Positions 8,970-16,419 of a DNA stretch of 64,000 bases are shown piece after piece; position 1 is the first letter of the stretch, and each line of letters starts with the position of its first letter. Origin of the DNA: Roseobacter sp. MH60115 (lineage in GTDB: Bacteria > Pseudomonadota > Alphaproteobacteria > Rhodobacterales > Rhodobacteraceae); contig NZ_JADOBQ010000012.1 in NCBI RefSeq assembly GCF_015644665.1, positions 1 to 64,000 on the forward strand. Direction: 5' to 3'. Position numbers and translations under genes: made by a program. The notes beneath the pieces were generated by a model. That model saw only the letters and a list, made by a program, of their open reading frames with translations, was not told the DNA's origin and searched no databases.

Positions 8970-9638
8970 CTAAACGCAGGCGACCCACCACGCTGATATG
9001 GGTAAGGCCAGAATGAGAAGTGCCAGCAACCAGAATGCCGTCACGAGCGAGGATGCATCCGAGATGAAGTCAATCATTGCTGTGCCGAGGAGAATTCCCG
9101 CGTACCCGGTTGTTGTCACCTCAGCAATGGCGATGCCAGGTGGCATTGTCGTCTGACGGCCCGCAACGCTGAACAGAATGGGCACAAGGTTCGCGGCACC
9201 CAGCCCGATCAGGACAAATCCAAAAAGAGCTACCGGTACAAACGATGCGACCAAAACGGTCGTGATTCCCACCATTGTGATCAATCCGCCCAGAACGAGA
9301 GTTGCGAACCCGCCGATCCTACCGATCAGGCGATCCCCGGTTAGACAGGCGATAAACATTGCAACTGAAAAAAGGATGTAGCCAGCCCCGGCGTTTTCTG
9401 CGGGGGCGAGTTCTCTGTCGATCACTAGCAGCGCCCCCCAATCCAGCACCGCGCCTTCGACCAGAAAGATAATTCCGGCAAGGACCGCTAAAAGAAGGGC
9501 GATGCCCCGCGGAATGGCAAATGGCTAGGGCTCTTCCCCTGCAACACTCAGGAACCTTGGCCGGGCAGACAATATGGCGACAAGCGCAGTTGCAGCGCCA
9601 AATGCTGCGCAGACGGCCACCTGGTTGTCACTGCCGCG
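8970..9638 (-). pseudogene. Decayed MFS transporter (C-terminal half with in-frame stop)
   Basis: Reading the minus strand, residues such as NQVAVCAAFGAATALVAIL, then a TAG codon at 9526-9528, then PFAIPRGIALLLAVLAG and the following 170 residues of alternating hydrophobic helices form the second half of a major facilitator superfamily protein resembling the YbjJ-type group. The two parts are in the same frame, so a single nonsense change separates them. Upstream of about 9640 a further TGA occurs and the N-terminal half is missing or unrecognisable. Normal MFS proteins have about 400 residues and 12 helices; only about five or six remain. A GTG at 9449 could still start a 159-residue fragment, but that is unlikely to be functional. 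Confidence 0.7.
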
Positions 9639-9938
9639 TCAGGCCGCAGGACGGGCTTTGTCCTTACCTGCCCTGCCGTTCGGAATGCATGGGCATTCCA
9701 AACAACAGAACAGAAAGGCCCGTCAAGTGACTATGGCGTGTTTATATGGTTCATTCTGATGGAGCGCTGAACGGCTATTTTGGGCCAAAAGTTAGGCCGC
9801 TGGCGGTATGTGCATTTGACCATTTTGGCGCTAAGAAAGGGGAACGACAGCTTCTTGCATCGCTCACAAAACATCATGCGGATCGCAGGGGCACTTATGT
9901 CGTGACCTGACATCAACCTGAACGCCCTCCAAGCCAAC
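9639..9938. other. Gene-poor stretch between MFS relic and Imm35-like gene
   Basis: Probably contains scrambled remains of the MFS gene's first half. A 54-codon plus-strand frame (9746-9910) starts with ATG but lacks a ribosome binding site and any recognised motif. Nothing here is supported strongly enough to call. Confidence 0.35.
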
Positions 9939-10229
9939 TTAATCCGTCCGATGTGGATCGCCGAATTTCAAAAAACTCTCAATATAGTTATCCATGGGAT
10001 GTGCCGTGCCCAGGGTATGAATTTTTCCAGTCCCACGTTCGACAAGTAGTGGCGCATTCCCAGCCAGAGCATCTATGAGGTTATTTTTCTGCAGATATTC
10101 CGCGCGCTGATAGCCAAAAACCCACCCGTAATCTCCGCATGCAATGGGGTTTGAAAGCAGCACTAGGTCCGCGCCAAGTTCACTGACGTGCTTTTTTGCC
10201 AATGCCCTTGCATCGTCTTGTGTGAGCAC
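9939..10229 (-). CDS. Imm35/YrhB-like immunity-type protein
   Basis: Small soluble protein of 96 residues. The pattern of an N-terminal helix (DDARALAKKHVSEL), a central aromatic strand (GWVFGYQRAEYL), then GNAPLLVERGTGKIHTLGTAHPMDNYIESF matches the YrhB / Imm35 type of immunity domain, where the G-x-x-P-x-hydrophobic-V-x-x-x-T-G-x-hydrophobic and GTA-x-P motifs are diagnostic. GTG 10229 is chosen as start because GGAG lies 8 bp upstream; a TTG six codons earlier is possible. Imm35 proteins usually neutralise a cognate polymorphic toxin, but no toxin gene lies next to it. It is the first of a cluster of small immunity-like genes on both strands. The family call is by motif recognition only. 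Confidence 0.65.
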   Translation of the reverse strand: MLTQDDARALAKKHVSELGADLVLLSNPIACGDYGWVFGYQRAEYLQKNNLIDALAGNAPLLVERGTGKIHTLGTAHPMDNYIESFLKFGDPHRTD

Positions 10230-10348
10230 AGTTTGAACTCCGTTCAATGGCGAGTGGCGTGGAGCGCGATCAGAAAAGCTCTTGAAGCTTTATTTACTGA
10301 GGCATGGAATCGGCATGAACTCCGAGTGCAAGCCGATGCGTTGTGTTG

Positions 10349-11086
10349 TCAATTTGCCAGAAAGCCCTTATCGGTCAGGATCATACGATCCAAATCAAGG
10401 CCGGATGCCAACGCGCCTTTCTTTACAGCCGTTTTCAATGCGTCCAGCTGCGCCGGATTTGGCTGCATCTCCTGGACGCCGGAATCGATCAGCGCAGCCT
10501 GAAGCAGATAAGCCTCCGCGAATTGTTGTTTCTCAGCTTCGGAGGCTGAGGCCATGGCCTTGCTGGACAGCAAGGCGCCTTCAGATTGCTGACGGACAGC
10601 CTGGTACTGTCGGCGGGGTGGTGTTTTGGCCGACCCCTGACTGGCCTGGTATGAACTGATCCACCACACCGCATAGGCGTCCGCGACGTTGTTGGCATCC
10701 ATACCCATCGACGTCATGGCGTCGGCAATCATGGTCATGACATCGGCGGAGGCAAAAATTGCCTCAAGCTTTGCCGCACCCTCTGGATCGCTCTCCCTGA
10801 TCTGACTCAAGAAGCCTTGCATGTTCTCTGCGCGGCGTCCCTGATCAGGGGTGAAACGCAAGACGGATCTGTCCAGCTGCAAAGGAGCCGGTGCATTTGA
10901 AGTGTTGGTGTTATCGTCATTTTGCGCGGCGTTTCGTCTGTCGAGCAGTTCCCTATTCAGGTTTGACATGGCGAAATCCGGCGCAATCTGGATCATTGGC
11001 ATTGAGAAATCCTGGGCAGAGCCTGTCCGCGGTGAAACGCCGGCGACAAAGGTGAACGTTGTCATGCAGATCAAAATTCTTCGCAT
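10349..11086 (-). CDS. Secreted DUF6683-like protein, paralogue A
   Basis: Protein of 245 residues with a signal peptide (MRRILICMTTFTFVAGVSPRTGSA). The start at 11086 is chosen because it follows a GGAG ribosome binding site and gives the signal sequence; the longer open frame is not credible. The mature part has a proline/asparagine linker, then an alpha-helical domain with the motif DANNVADAYAVWWISSYQASQG and a C-terminal block ASGLDLDRMILTDKGF. The protein at 11874-12590 shares the same motifs in the same order, so the two are paralogues. I associate this NVADAYA-type domain with DUF6683, with moderate certainty. Function is unknown; a periplasmic or exported location is predicted. Confidence 0.7.
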   Translation of the reverse strand: MRRILICMTTFTFVAGVSPRTGSAQDFSMPMIQIAPDFAMSNLNRELLDRRNAAQNDDNTNTSNAPAPLQLDRSVLRFTPDQGRRAENMQGFLSQIRESDPEGAAKLEAIFASADVMTMIADAMTSMGMDANNVADAYAVWWISSYQASQGSAKTPPRRQYQAVRQQSEGALLSSKAMASASEAEKQQFAEAYLLQAALIDSGVQEMQPNPAQLDALKTAVKKGALASGLDLDRMILTDKGFLAN

Positions 11087-11144
11087 CGTTATATGCTCCG
11101 TTGAGGGGGGCGTTACATCCCGGCTGTGACGTCTGGTGTTTCGG

Positions 11145-11642
11145 CTACTTGAGCTGATATGTGCTGAAGTCGTCGTCATAGATGGAGTGGTAGACGACCC
11201 CTGACGGCGCATTCTCCGCATGCAGTGGTTTGCCATCATATTCGCCAACCCTGACCAGGTCGCGACCCTCTTTCCAGACCAGTTGTAGACCATGCTCGTC
11301 TTCCCAGTCGCAGTTCGCTTCGAGGATCACATAAGGGATCGGATCGGTTCCGGGCCGCGGCGGCCGGGACGTGATCGTGAGCGCCAATGGCCGAACATGG
11401 GCCCAGATGTCGGCGGGATGCGCAGGAGCCGTCATGTTCTCGTCGATCCACGCGCCATCCGCATGCATGTGCATGTCACGATAATAAGCATGGACGTGTG
11501 GTGTGGTCGCCAACCGGTCCGCGGGTGTCATTTGCGTAAAACGCCGCAGGGCTTCAGCCGCTGCAGGGGATAGTGCGGCTGCATTGCTGTCGAGGTCAAC
11601 CGACGCGCCATCAAAAAGGGGGAGGTTCACCTTTTCAGCCAT
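11145..11642 (-). CDS. DUF6985-like cytoplasmic protein
   Basis: Protein of 165 residues without signal peptide or membrane segment. The second half contains PYVILEANCDWEDEHGLQLV, an RDLVRVGEYDGKPL strand pair and a YDDDFSTYQL end, which fit the DUF6985 domain that occurs beside contact-dependent toxin and immunity loci. The N-terminal part (residues 20-70) contains a helix and a histidine-rich AYYRDMHMHADGAW segment. It lies between the two DUF6683-like paralogues. The role is unknown; an immunity function is possible from context. The ATG at 11642 lacks a strong ribosome binding site, but no better start is seen. Confidence 0.62.
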   Translation of the reverse strand: MAEKVNLPLFDGASVDLDSNAAALSPAAAEALRRFTQMTPADRLATTPHVHAYYRDMHMHADGAWIDENMTAPAHPADIWAHVRPLALTITSRPPRPGTDPIPYVILEANCDWEDEHGLQLVWKEGRDLVRVGEYDGKPLHAENAPSGVVYHSIYDDDFSTYQLK

Positions 11643-11873
11643 ACACCACTGACGCTTTTAAGCACGGTCCCGGTCAAGGAGGGTCATCAGCAGTGCGGCA
11701 AAACGGCATAAGTCTGCCGACCCTGCACCGGTTTCCAGAAGGAGGCGGCTTTCGGGATGGCTTTGGCTGATGATGTCATCAATCTTTGACCCCTTCCGGT
11801 AGAGTTGGGGAGATGTGGTCAATGATCGGGCATCGGTGATGCCGCATGTTTTTTGTTGGAGGAGTGTTGCAAA

Positions 11874-12590
11874 ATGCGGAAAGTCGTCAGAGCTTTTTTA
11901 GTGGTGGTCCTGCTGACAGCGGCAGGCAAAGTCCCCGCGCAATTCATGGATATCGGCGGCGGCTTTATCGATGCGGGTGTTCACGGCGCGGTGATGAAGG
12001 GCATCACCCGCAAATCGGCAAAACAGAGCGACGTGACCGGGCCCGCGCCTCTGAGCCCCGCGCAAAAGGCGGCACTGCAGTTTGTACCGTCGATGGAACA
12101 GCGGCAGCGAAACTATGCAAGCTTTGTCGAAAAAACCCGCGCCGTTGATCCGGCAGGGGCGGATCAGTTGCAGCAAACCCTGTCGCAAAATGACATTCTC
12201 GCCGTCGCCGAAGCGCCGTTCAGAGACCTGGGCTTTGACATGTATAATGTTGCAGACGCCTATGCCATGTGGTTTGTGACCGCGTGGCTTGCAGGTCAGG
12301 GGCGCGTCGATACGCCCTCCGCTGAAACACTGGGGGCCGTCCGGGATCAGGTGGAAAGCGCATTTGGAACCCTCCCGGTGTTGCTGTCGACGGATGATGC
12401 CACCAAACAGGAGGCTGCCGAGGCGCATTATCTGCAAAGCATCCTGATCAGTGTGACGGTAGAGGCTGCGCAGTCGGATGCGGCCTATCTTGAAAAGGTT
12501 AAGGTGGCTGTCAAACAGGGCGCTGTAGCGTCCGGGATGGACCTCGATGCGTTTGAGTTGACAGAAACGGGCTTTGTTCTCAGGCAGTAG
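11874..12590 (+). CDS. Secreted DUF6683-like protein, paralogue B
   Basis: Protein of 238 residues with an N-terminal signal sequence (MRKVVRAFLVVVLLTAAGKVPAQ). The ATG at 11874 follows a GGAGGAG ribosome binding site; an earlier in-frame ATG at 11853 is rejected because it would spoil the signal peptide. The domain order matches paralogue A: a segment around FVPSMEQRQRNY, DMYNVADAYAMWFVTAWLAGQG, KQEAAEAHYLQSILI, and ASGMDLDAFELTETGF. The two genes diverge around the DUF6985-like gene, suggesting duplication with inversion. It starts a plus-strand run of four short genes. No biochemical function is known to me. Confidence 0.72.
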   Translation: MRKVVRAFLVVVLLTAAGKVPAQFMDIGGGFIDAGVHGAVMKGITRKSAKQSDVTGPAPLSPAQKAALQFVPSMEQRQRNYASFVEKTRAVDPAGADQLQQTLSQNDILAVAEAPFRDLGFDMYNVADAYAMWFVTAWLAGQGRVDTPSAETLGAVRDQVESAFGTLPVLLSTDDATKQEAAEAHYLQSILISVTVEAAQSDAAYLEKVKVAVKQGAVASGMDLDAFELTETGFVLRQ

Positions 12591-12662
12591 TCGAGGAAGG
12601 CGCGGTTTCTACCGGGAAGCGCTGGCTGCCGCAGGTAAGTGTTTGAATGGGGGGGCGGTTCG

Positions 12663-13028
12663 ATGCTGAGCAAATTGATGATCGGAGCAGGGGTGTTGAT
12701 CGCGGCAGCGTTGCTGGCGTTGGCTATTTTCGTATTCGAGCCCTTCAAGCGGATCCCTGACATCGGGCGCGGTTTGCCTGGCCGCGACGGCCCCGCAAGT
12801 GAAGAACTCAGAGCGCGCGTCAAGGCCCAGTTTCCCTTGCCGATGGCCTCTACCGACATCGTCTCGGCGCTTGCCGCGCAGGGTTTTGACATATCCACCG
12901 TTCACAATGTGGCGTCTTTCAGCAAAAACGGATTCCCCTGTCGTACGGTCTGGCAGGTGTTCTGGGAGGTTGATGACGCAGGTCAGGCAACAGCAATAGA
13001 CGCAGTTTATGGCGGTGTATGTTTGTGA
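12663..13028 (+). CDS. Small membrane-anchored protein of unknown function
   Basis: Protein of 121 residues with one N-terminal transmembrane helix (about 5-27, LMIGAGVLIAAALLALAIFVF) and a short outside domain that includes ISTVHNVASFSKNGFPCRTVWQVFW and ends in GGVCL. Two cysteines in the outer domain could pair. The start at 12663 follows a run of G residues (GGGGGG) at a suitable distance. Its stop is next to the start of the YezG-like gene. I do not recognise the family. Context (immunity-like cluster) would fit a membrane immunity protein or its periplasmic partner, but this is inference. Confidence 0.6.
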   Translation: MLSKLMIGAGVLIAAALLALAIFVFEPFKRIPDIGRGLPGRDGPASEELRARVKAQFPLPMASTDIVSALAAQGFDISTVHNVASFSKNGFPCRTVWQVFWEVDDAGQATAIDAVYGGVCL

Positions 13029-13048
13029 ACCGGGGTGGGAGCGGTGAT

Positions 13049-13456
13049 GTGGCCAGGACAACAAAGATGGCGCCGGAAGCAGATGAAGCTTTGCATGCAA
13101 TTGCGTTGCTGATTGCTCAGGATGAGAAGTACGTGGATCGTGAATGGGACGCGATGTCTCTGGTGGCCATCGTCACGGATACCAGCGTCGACATGACGGG
13201 GTTTTCCTATGTCGCGGGCGAGAAACCAAAACCGGGGACGCCGCGAAATGGCGATATCATGGACCAGCTGGTGCAGTTCCGGCAGCTGAAGCGGCGAGAT
13301 GGAAATGCACCTTGGAAAGCGGTGCTGATCCAGATCGTCAAAGCGGAGATGCGCATTGGTATCACGTTTGAGTACGATGACGCACAGAGATGGAAAGTGA
13401 CGCCCGACAATCTTGTCAGGATGAGAGAGAAGCTGCGCCCCTTTTTTGCGAAGTGA
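13049..13456 (+). CDS. YezG (DUF600)-like immunity-type protein
   Basis: Soluble protein of about 135 residues. The order of a helical start (ADEALHAIALLIAQ), EWDAMSLVAIVTDTSVDMTGFSYV, the central QFRQLKRRDGNAPWKAVLIQI helix and the C-terminal pair MRIGITFEYDDAQRWKVTP plus NLVRMREKLRP resembles YezG/DUF600 antitoxins, which block LXG-type nuclease toxins in Bacillus. Start choice is uncertain: GTG 13049 follows GGGAG at 7 bp, while an ATG at 13019 would overlap the upstream gene by 10 bp. Expression is probably coupled with the preceding membrane protein. The family call is by pattern only. Confidence 0.6.
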   Translation: MARTTKMAPEADEALHAIALLIAQDEKYVDREWDAMSLVAIVTDTSVDMTGFSYVAGEKPKPGTPRNGDIMDQLVQFRQLKRRDGNAPWKAVLIQIVKAEMRIGITFEYDDAQRWKVTPDNLVRMREKLRPFFAK

Positions 13457-13465
13457 GGTTGGTCA

Positions 13466-13588
13466 ATGAGTGCAGAAAAGCGCAGAGCTGTCCTTGTGCT
13501 ATCCGCCCTGTTGGCCCTTGGTGCTGCTGCGGTCGTAACCGATCATCTGGTCAAAAGCGGTGCGTCTGCGGCCGAACGACCGCAATGA
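13466..13588 (+). CDS. Forty-residue single-pass membrane miniprotein
   Basis: A short frame that begins with ATG nine bases after the YezG-like stop, preceded by GAGG at 9 bp. It encodes a positively charged start (MSAEKRR), one hydrophobic helix (AVLVLSALLALGAAAVV) and a polar tail. Its length, tight spacing and single well-formed helix argue for a real small protein, but there is no homology evidence and 40 codons can occur by chance. It would be co-transcribed with the immunity-like genes upstream. Confidence 0.42.
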   Translation: MSAEKRRAVLVLSALLALGAAAVVTDHLVKSGASAAERPQ

Positions 13589-13779
13589 CCCGCACATCTG
13601 GCGGCCCTGCCGTCGAATGAGCCGCGGGGGTAAATCGCTTCCTCGACAGAGGTGTGCCAAACCAAACATGTCGGGAAGGCGCTCAGACCGGACGCTTCGG
13701 GCACCCGATACGATGGTCGGCCGATGATAGCGGCCCCGATGATCATCAGGCGCCGGGTTTCGGAATGTGAGGGCGTGAT

Positions 13780-14223
13780 ATGAAAGGACTTCTCGACCGC
13801 GTGGCGGCAGAGCAATCCAGTGCCGATGAAACCACAAACGGGCCCGCCTTGCCGCAGCAGATCAAGGTGCTGAAATCTGCTGCAGCAGGGCAGCTGTCGG
13901 CAGATATCCCTGCTGACTTTCTGGCCCTGTCGAACGGAACCGATTTTAACGGCCTTGTCCTTTATGGGGCTGATCAGTCAACGGACGCGCCGGGCGCTGG
14001 GGGCTTCTGGCAGGGGCTTGTCAACGCCAATCTTGTCTGGCGCGAGGACGGCCAGCACAGCGAATACATCATTCTGGGCGAAACCGGCATGGATCTGCTG
14101 ACCGTGGATTTGAACGGAGAAAACGCCACCAGCCGTGATCGCATCTCCGGCGATGAGGTGGAACGGTTTCCTTTGGTGCGGGCTTTGATTGAGCACTATC
14201 TTGCCACACATCTCGTCGCGTGA
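13780..14223 (+). CDS. SMI1/KNR4 (YrhA-like) immunity-type protein
   Basis: Soluble 147-residue protein. ADIPADFLALSNGTDFNGLVLYG is the hallmark of the SMI1/KNR4 superfamily in its YrhA-like form (short helix, L-x-x-x-NG-x-x-hydrophobic), followed by WREDGQHSEYIILGETGMDLL and a helical end. These proteins are widespread immunity factors for polymorphic toxins. GAGGG lies 8 bp before the ATG. It closes the plus-strand run and is convergent with the next gene (15 bp apart). No toxin gene is adjacent. Confidence 0.68.
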   Translation: MKGLLDRVAAEQSSADETTNGPALPQQIKVLKSAAAGQLSADIPADFLALSNGTDFNGLVLYGADQSTDAPGAGGFWQGLVNANLVWREDGQHSEYIILGETGMDLLTVDLNGENATSRDRISGDEVERFPLVRALIEHYLATHLVA

Positions 14224-14238
14224 TTTTATGGCGTGGAA

Positions 14239-15351
14239 CTACTCATCCGGCAGGTCTTCGAGATCGAATGGCAAGAACGGCACATCAACGGCTGGCTCGA
14301 ACCCAAAATCCGCCACAAGTTCGAATCCGTTGGGCTGCCAGGACGGGGATCCAAGTGATCCCAGATCAAACAATGCAATGACAATTGCAGGTTCCGAGGT
14401 TCGGTTGTCCGTGACTTCAACGAAAATGCGAGCCAGACCTGCGGCTTGGTCGACCATTTCTGTCTCGCTTGCCCGGAACACAAAATCACCTGCAGCGCGA
14501 TGCGGTTTGATCTCTGCAAGCCACGCCAGAAGCGGCGGTTTCAGCGCCGTGCGAATGTGATTTTCCTTCATGTTGGGAGGAGCCGAGATCGATAATGGCC
14601 CAGCGGTAATCGTACCCTCCTTCGCAGTCAGATGAAACTCAATCGTGTGGCCATATTTTCGGATCAAGGATCCGTCGCTTCCTTTTCTATAGGGGCCGAA
14701 TTCCAAAACAGGTGGCGCCGCCGGGGGCACATGGTCCGTGATCAAAGGCACGGACAGCAGCACCAGCGACACATCATCCGTTATCAGGTGCCAGCCGGGA
14801 TTGTCGGTCGGGTCCTGCAGGAGCCGGGTCATGCAGGCTTTGGCAAGGGTCTGAAACCCGTCGGTGTCGTCTTCGACCTGCGCTGATGCCAACAACACGG
14901 TCGCATTCAGATCGAGGCTTTCGCCGAGAGGGCGTTGGTCGGAAATCCCGTTCGTTCCCCAAAGCAAATTGATCTCGGGCAGGGCGATGGGGGGCAGACC
15001 GCATTGATCGAATGTCTCCAGCATATGAACTGCAACCTCGTGCTGCACATCTCTTCCCCAGAGCGCACTGGACAGGGTGCTCAGACACCGCGACGGGCTA
15101 CATCGCCTGATTTTAAGCGGTGCAAGCGGGACTGGGTCGCCGGCGCGGATGAAGCGTACTTCGGTGTTGTTACCACGCCCCTCTATGGCGTGGATATGAA
15201 GGCCTGCTTCGCCGGTCTGGTCAGCAAGGCGATTAGCTTCGATCCGCGTCAGAGCGCGGCCTGTCAGCGTGCTGTCTGTCGCGACCAGTAGGGCCCCTAT
15301 AACTAAAATGCCAGAGAGCAGGAGAATTGCACGATATTTAGCGGATGTCAT
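14239..15351 (-). CDS. Membrane-anchored protein of unknown function
   Basis: Protein of 370 residues: one N-terminal transmembrane anchor (about 7-26, AILLLSGILVIGALLVATDS), then a long extracytoplasmic part with six or more cysteines (SPSRCLST, FDQCGLPP, AKACMTRL) and proline-rich loops. The C-terminal third contains RRAAGDFVFRASETEMVDQAAG-like and FDLGSLG segments and ends in a very acidic tail (FDLEDLPDE). I recognise no family. Length and composition are normal for a real gene. The 249 bp between this start and the GTPase gene downstream hold only a short unsupported frame. It may be a target or partner in the immunity-like cluster (inference). Confidence 0.62.
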   Translation of the reverse strand: MTSAKYRAILLLSGILVIGALLVATDSTLTGRALTRIEANRLADQTGEAGLHIHAIEGRGNNTEVRFIRAGDPVPLAPLKIRRCSPSRCLSTLSSALWGRDVQHEVAVHMLETFDQCGLPPIALPEINLLWGTNGISDQRPLGESLDLNATVLLASAQVEDDTDGFQTLAKACMTRLLQDPTDNPGWHLITDDVSLVLLSVPLITDHVPPAAPPVLEFGPYRKGSDGSLIRKYGHTIEFHLTAKEGTITAGPLSISAPPNMKENHIRTALKPPLLAWLAEIKPHRAAGDFVFRASETEMVDQAAGLARIFVEVTDNRTSEPAIVIALFDLGSLGSPSWQPNGFELVADFGFEPAVDVPFLPFDLEDLPDE

Positions 15352-15600
15352 AAGGGACGATCCCTATTGCTTTGAGTCTCTCGTACTACACTGCACAGGC
15401 TTTGAGTCTTACAAGATGTATCGAAGGGGTTTGGCGTGATGGGCAAAAAGCGGCCTCGTCGCGCGCTCCACAGGGTTCGTTGCTAAATGCTAGTGTTTTC
15501 GCGGAAGTCTATGCTTCAAGGGTTTGTCTGTATGTCGACGAGTGCTACGCAGCCCTGCACGATCTGAACCACGACCTCGTGTTTTATCAATGGTGAACAC

Positions 15601-16419
15601 TCAAGGAATAGAAATCACGACCACACCGAGGGATGCATCCGGCGGTGCGGGCGAAACAGCCCATGTGCTGTCAGTGAGTTGAAGCAAGGCCAGTGTGCCA
15701 TCGGATGTAGGTACCACGCCCTTGGCCCTCACAATCTGACGATCTGTGGCTAAGTCCTGCGCCAGGGCCTCGACGTCAACTGCACCGTCGAATATTAGCA
15801 GCTCGGTATGATGATGCGCGCCATGTGGCTCGACCGCAGGACGGGCGCTGCGGTTCGCAAAGATCAAAGCGTTTGAAACTTGGTCTGCATCAACCACCGG
15901 TAGTCCAGGGGCTGTGTGCGCGATTAGGTCGCGAACCGTATCAGCTGCGGCGATGTCCGCCTTGGTGATCACAATCAAATCGGCCGAGTTCAGTTGCCGC
16001 TCTATTGTGTCGGTCAGGTAGCTGTTGGCCAGATGCGCGGGCATATGCTCGGCGTCCGCCAGAACGATGATTGAGGACAGCTCGATCCCCGGCACCAGGC
16101 CGATGGAGGCCCCAATGGCGCCCGGCATGGCGATGCCAGAGGCCTCTAGCACGATCCTTTGGGGCGGCGGCTCCATGTTGCGCATGCTCATCAGCGCTGA
16201 CATTAGATCGTCGCCGTAAGAGCAGCAGACGCATCCGCCCGCCAGTGAGATGATGTCGCCATCTTCGGCCTCGATCAAATCGGCATCGACGGCGAGCTCG
16301 CCAAAATCATTGACCAGAATAGCGATCCGTTCACCATCTCCCTCTCGCAGGAGCTTGTTGACCAGCGTCGTCTTGCCCGCGCCCAGATAGCCGCCCAGAA
16401 CCGTCAGCGGCAGGGTCAC
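15601..16419 (-). CDS. CobW/COG0523-type GTPase metallochaperone
   Basis: Cytoplasmic G3E-family GTPase of 272 residues. It shows Walker A GGYLGAGKT (9-17), VNDFGE (36-41), the metal-binding C-x-C-C motif as C63-V-C65-C66, the guanine-specificity TKAD, and a C-terminal domain carrying a histidine-rich PHGAHHH. Such proteins insert zinc or cobalt into client enzymes. The start is GTG 16419, overlapping the stop codon of the amidohydrolase gene (GTGA), so the two are translationally coupled. The obvious client is that metal-dependent amidohydrolase. The protein is somewhat shorter than typical CobW members (300-350 residues). Confidence 0.87.
   Translation of the reverse strand: MTLPLTVLGGYLGAGKTTLVNKLLREGDGERIAILVNDFGELAVDADLIEAEDGDIISLAGGCVCCSYGDDLMSALMSMRNMEPPPQRIVLEASGIAMPGAIGASIGLVPGIELSSIIVLADAEHMPAHLANSYLTDTIERQLNSADLIVITKADIAAADTVRDLIAHTAPGLPVVDADQVSNALIFANRSARPAVEPHGAHHHTELLIFDGAVDVEALAQDLATDRQIVRAKGVVPTSDGTLALLQLTDSTWAVSPAPPDASLGVVVISIP

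Noticed and set aside
15372-15596. A 74-codon plus-strand frame between the unknown membrane gene and the GTPase gene
   Set aside because: No ribosome binding site, no motif and unusual composition.
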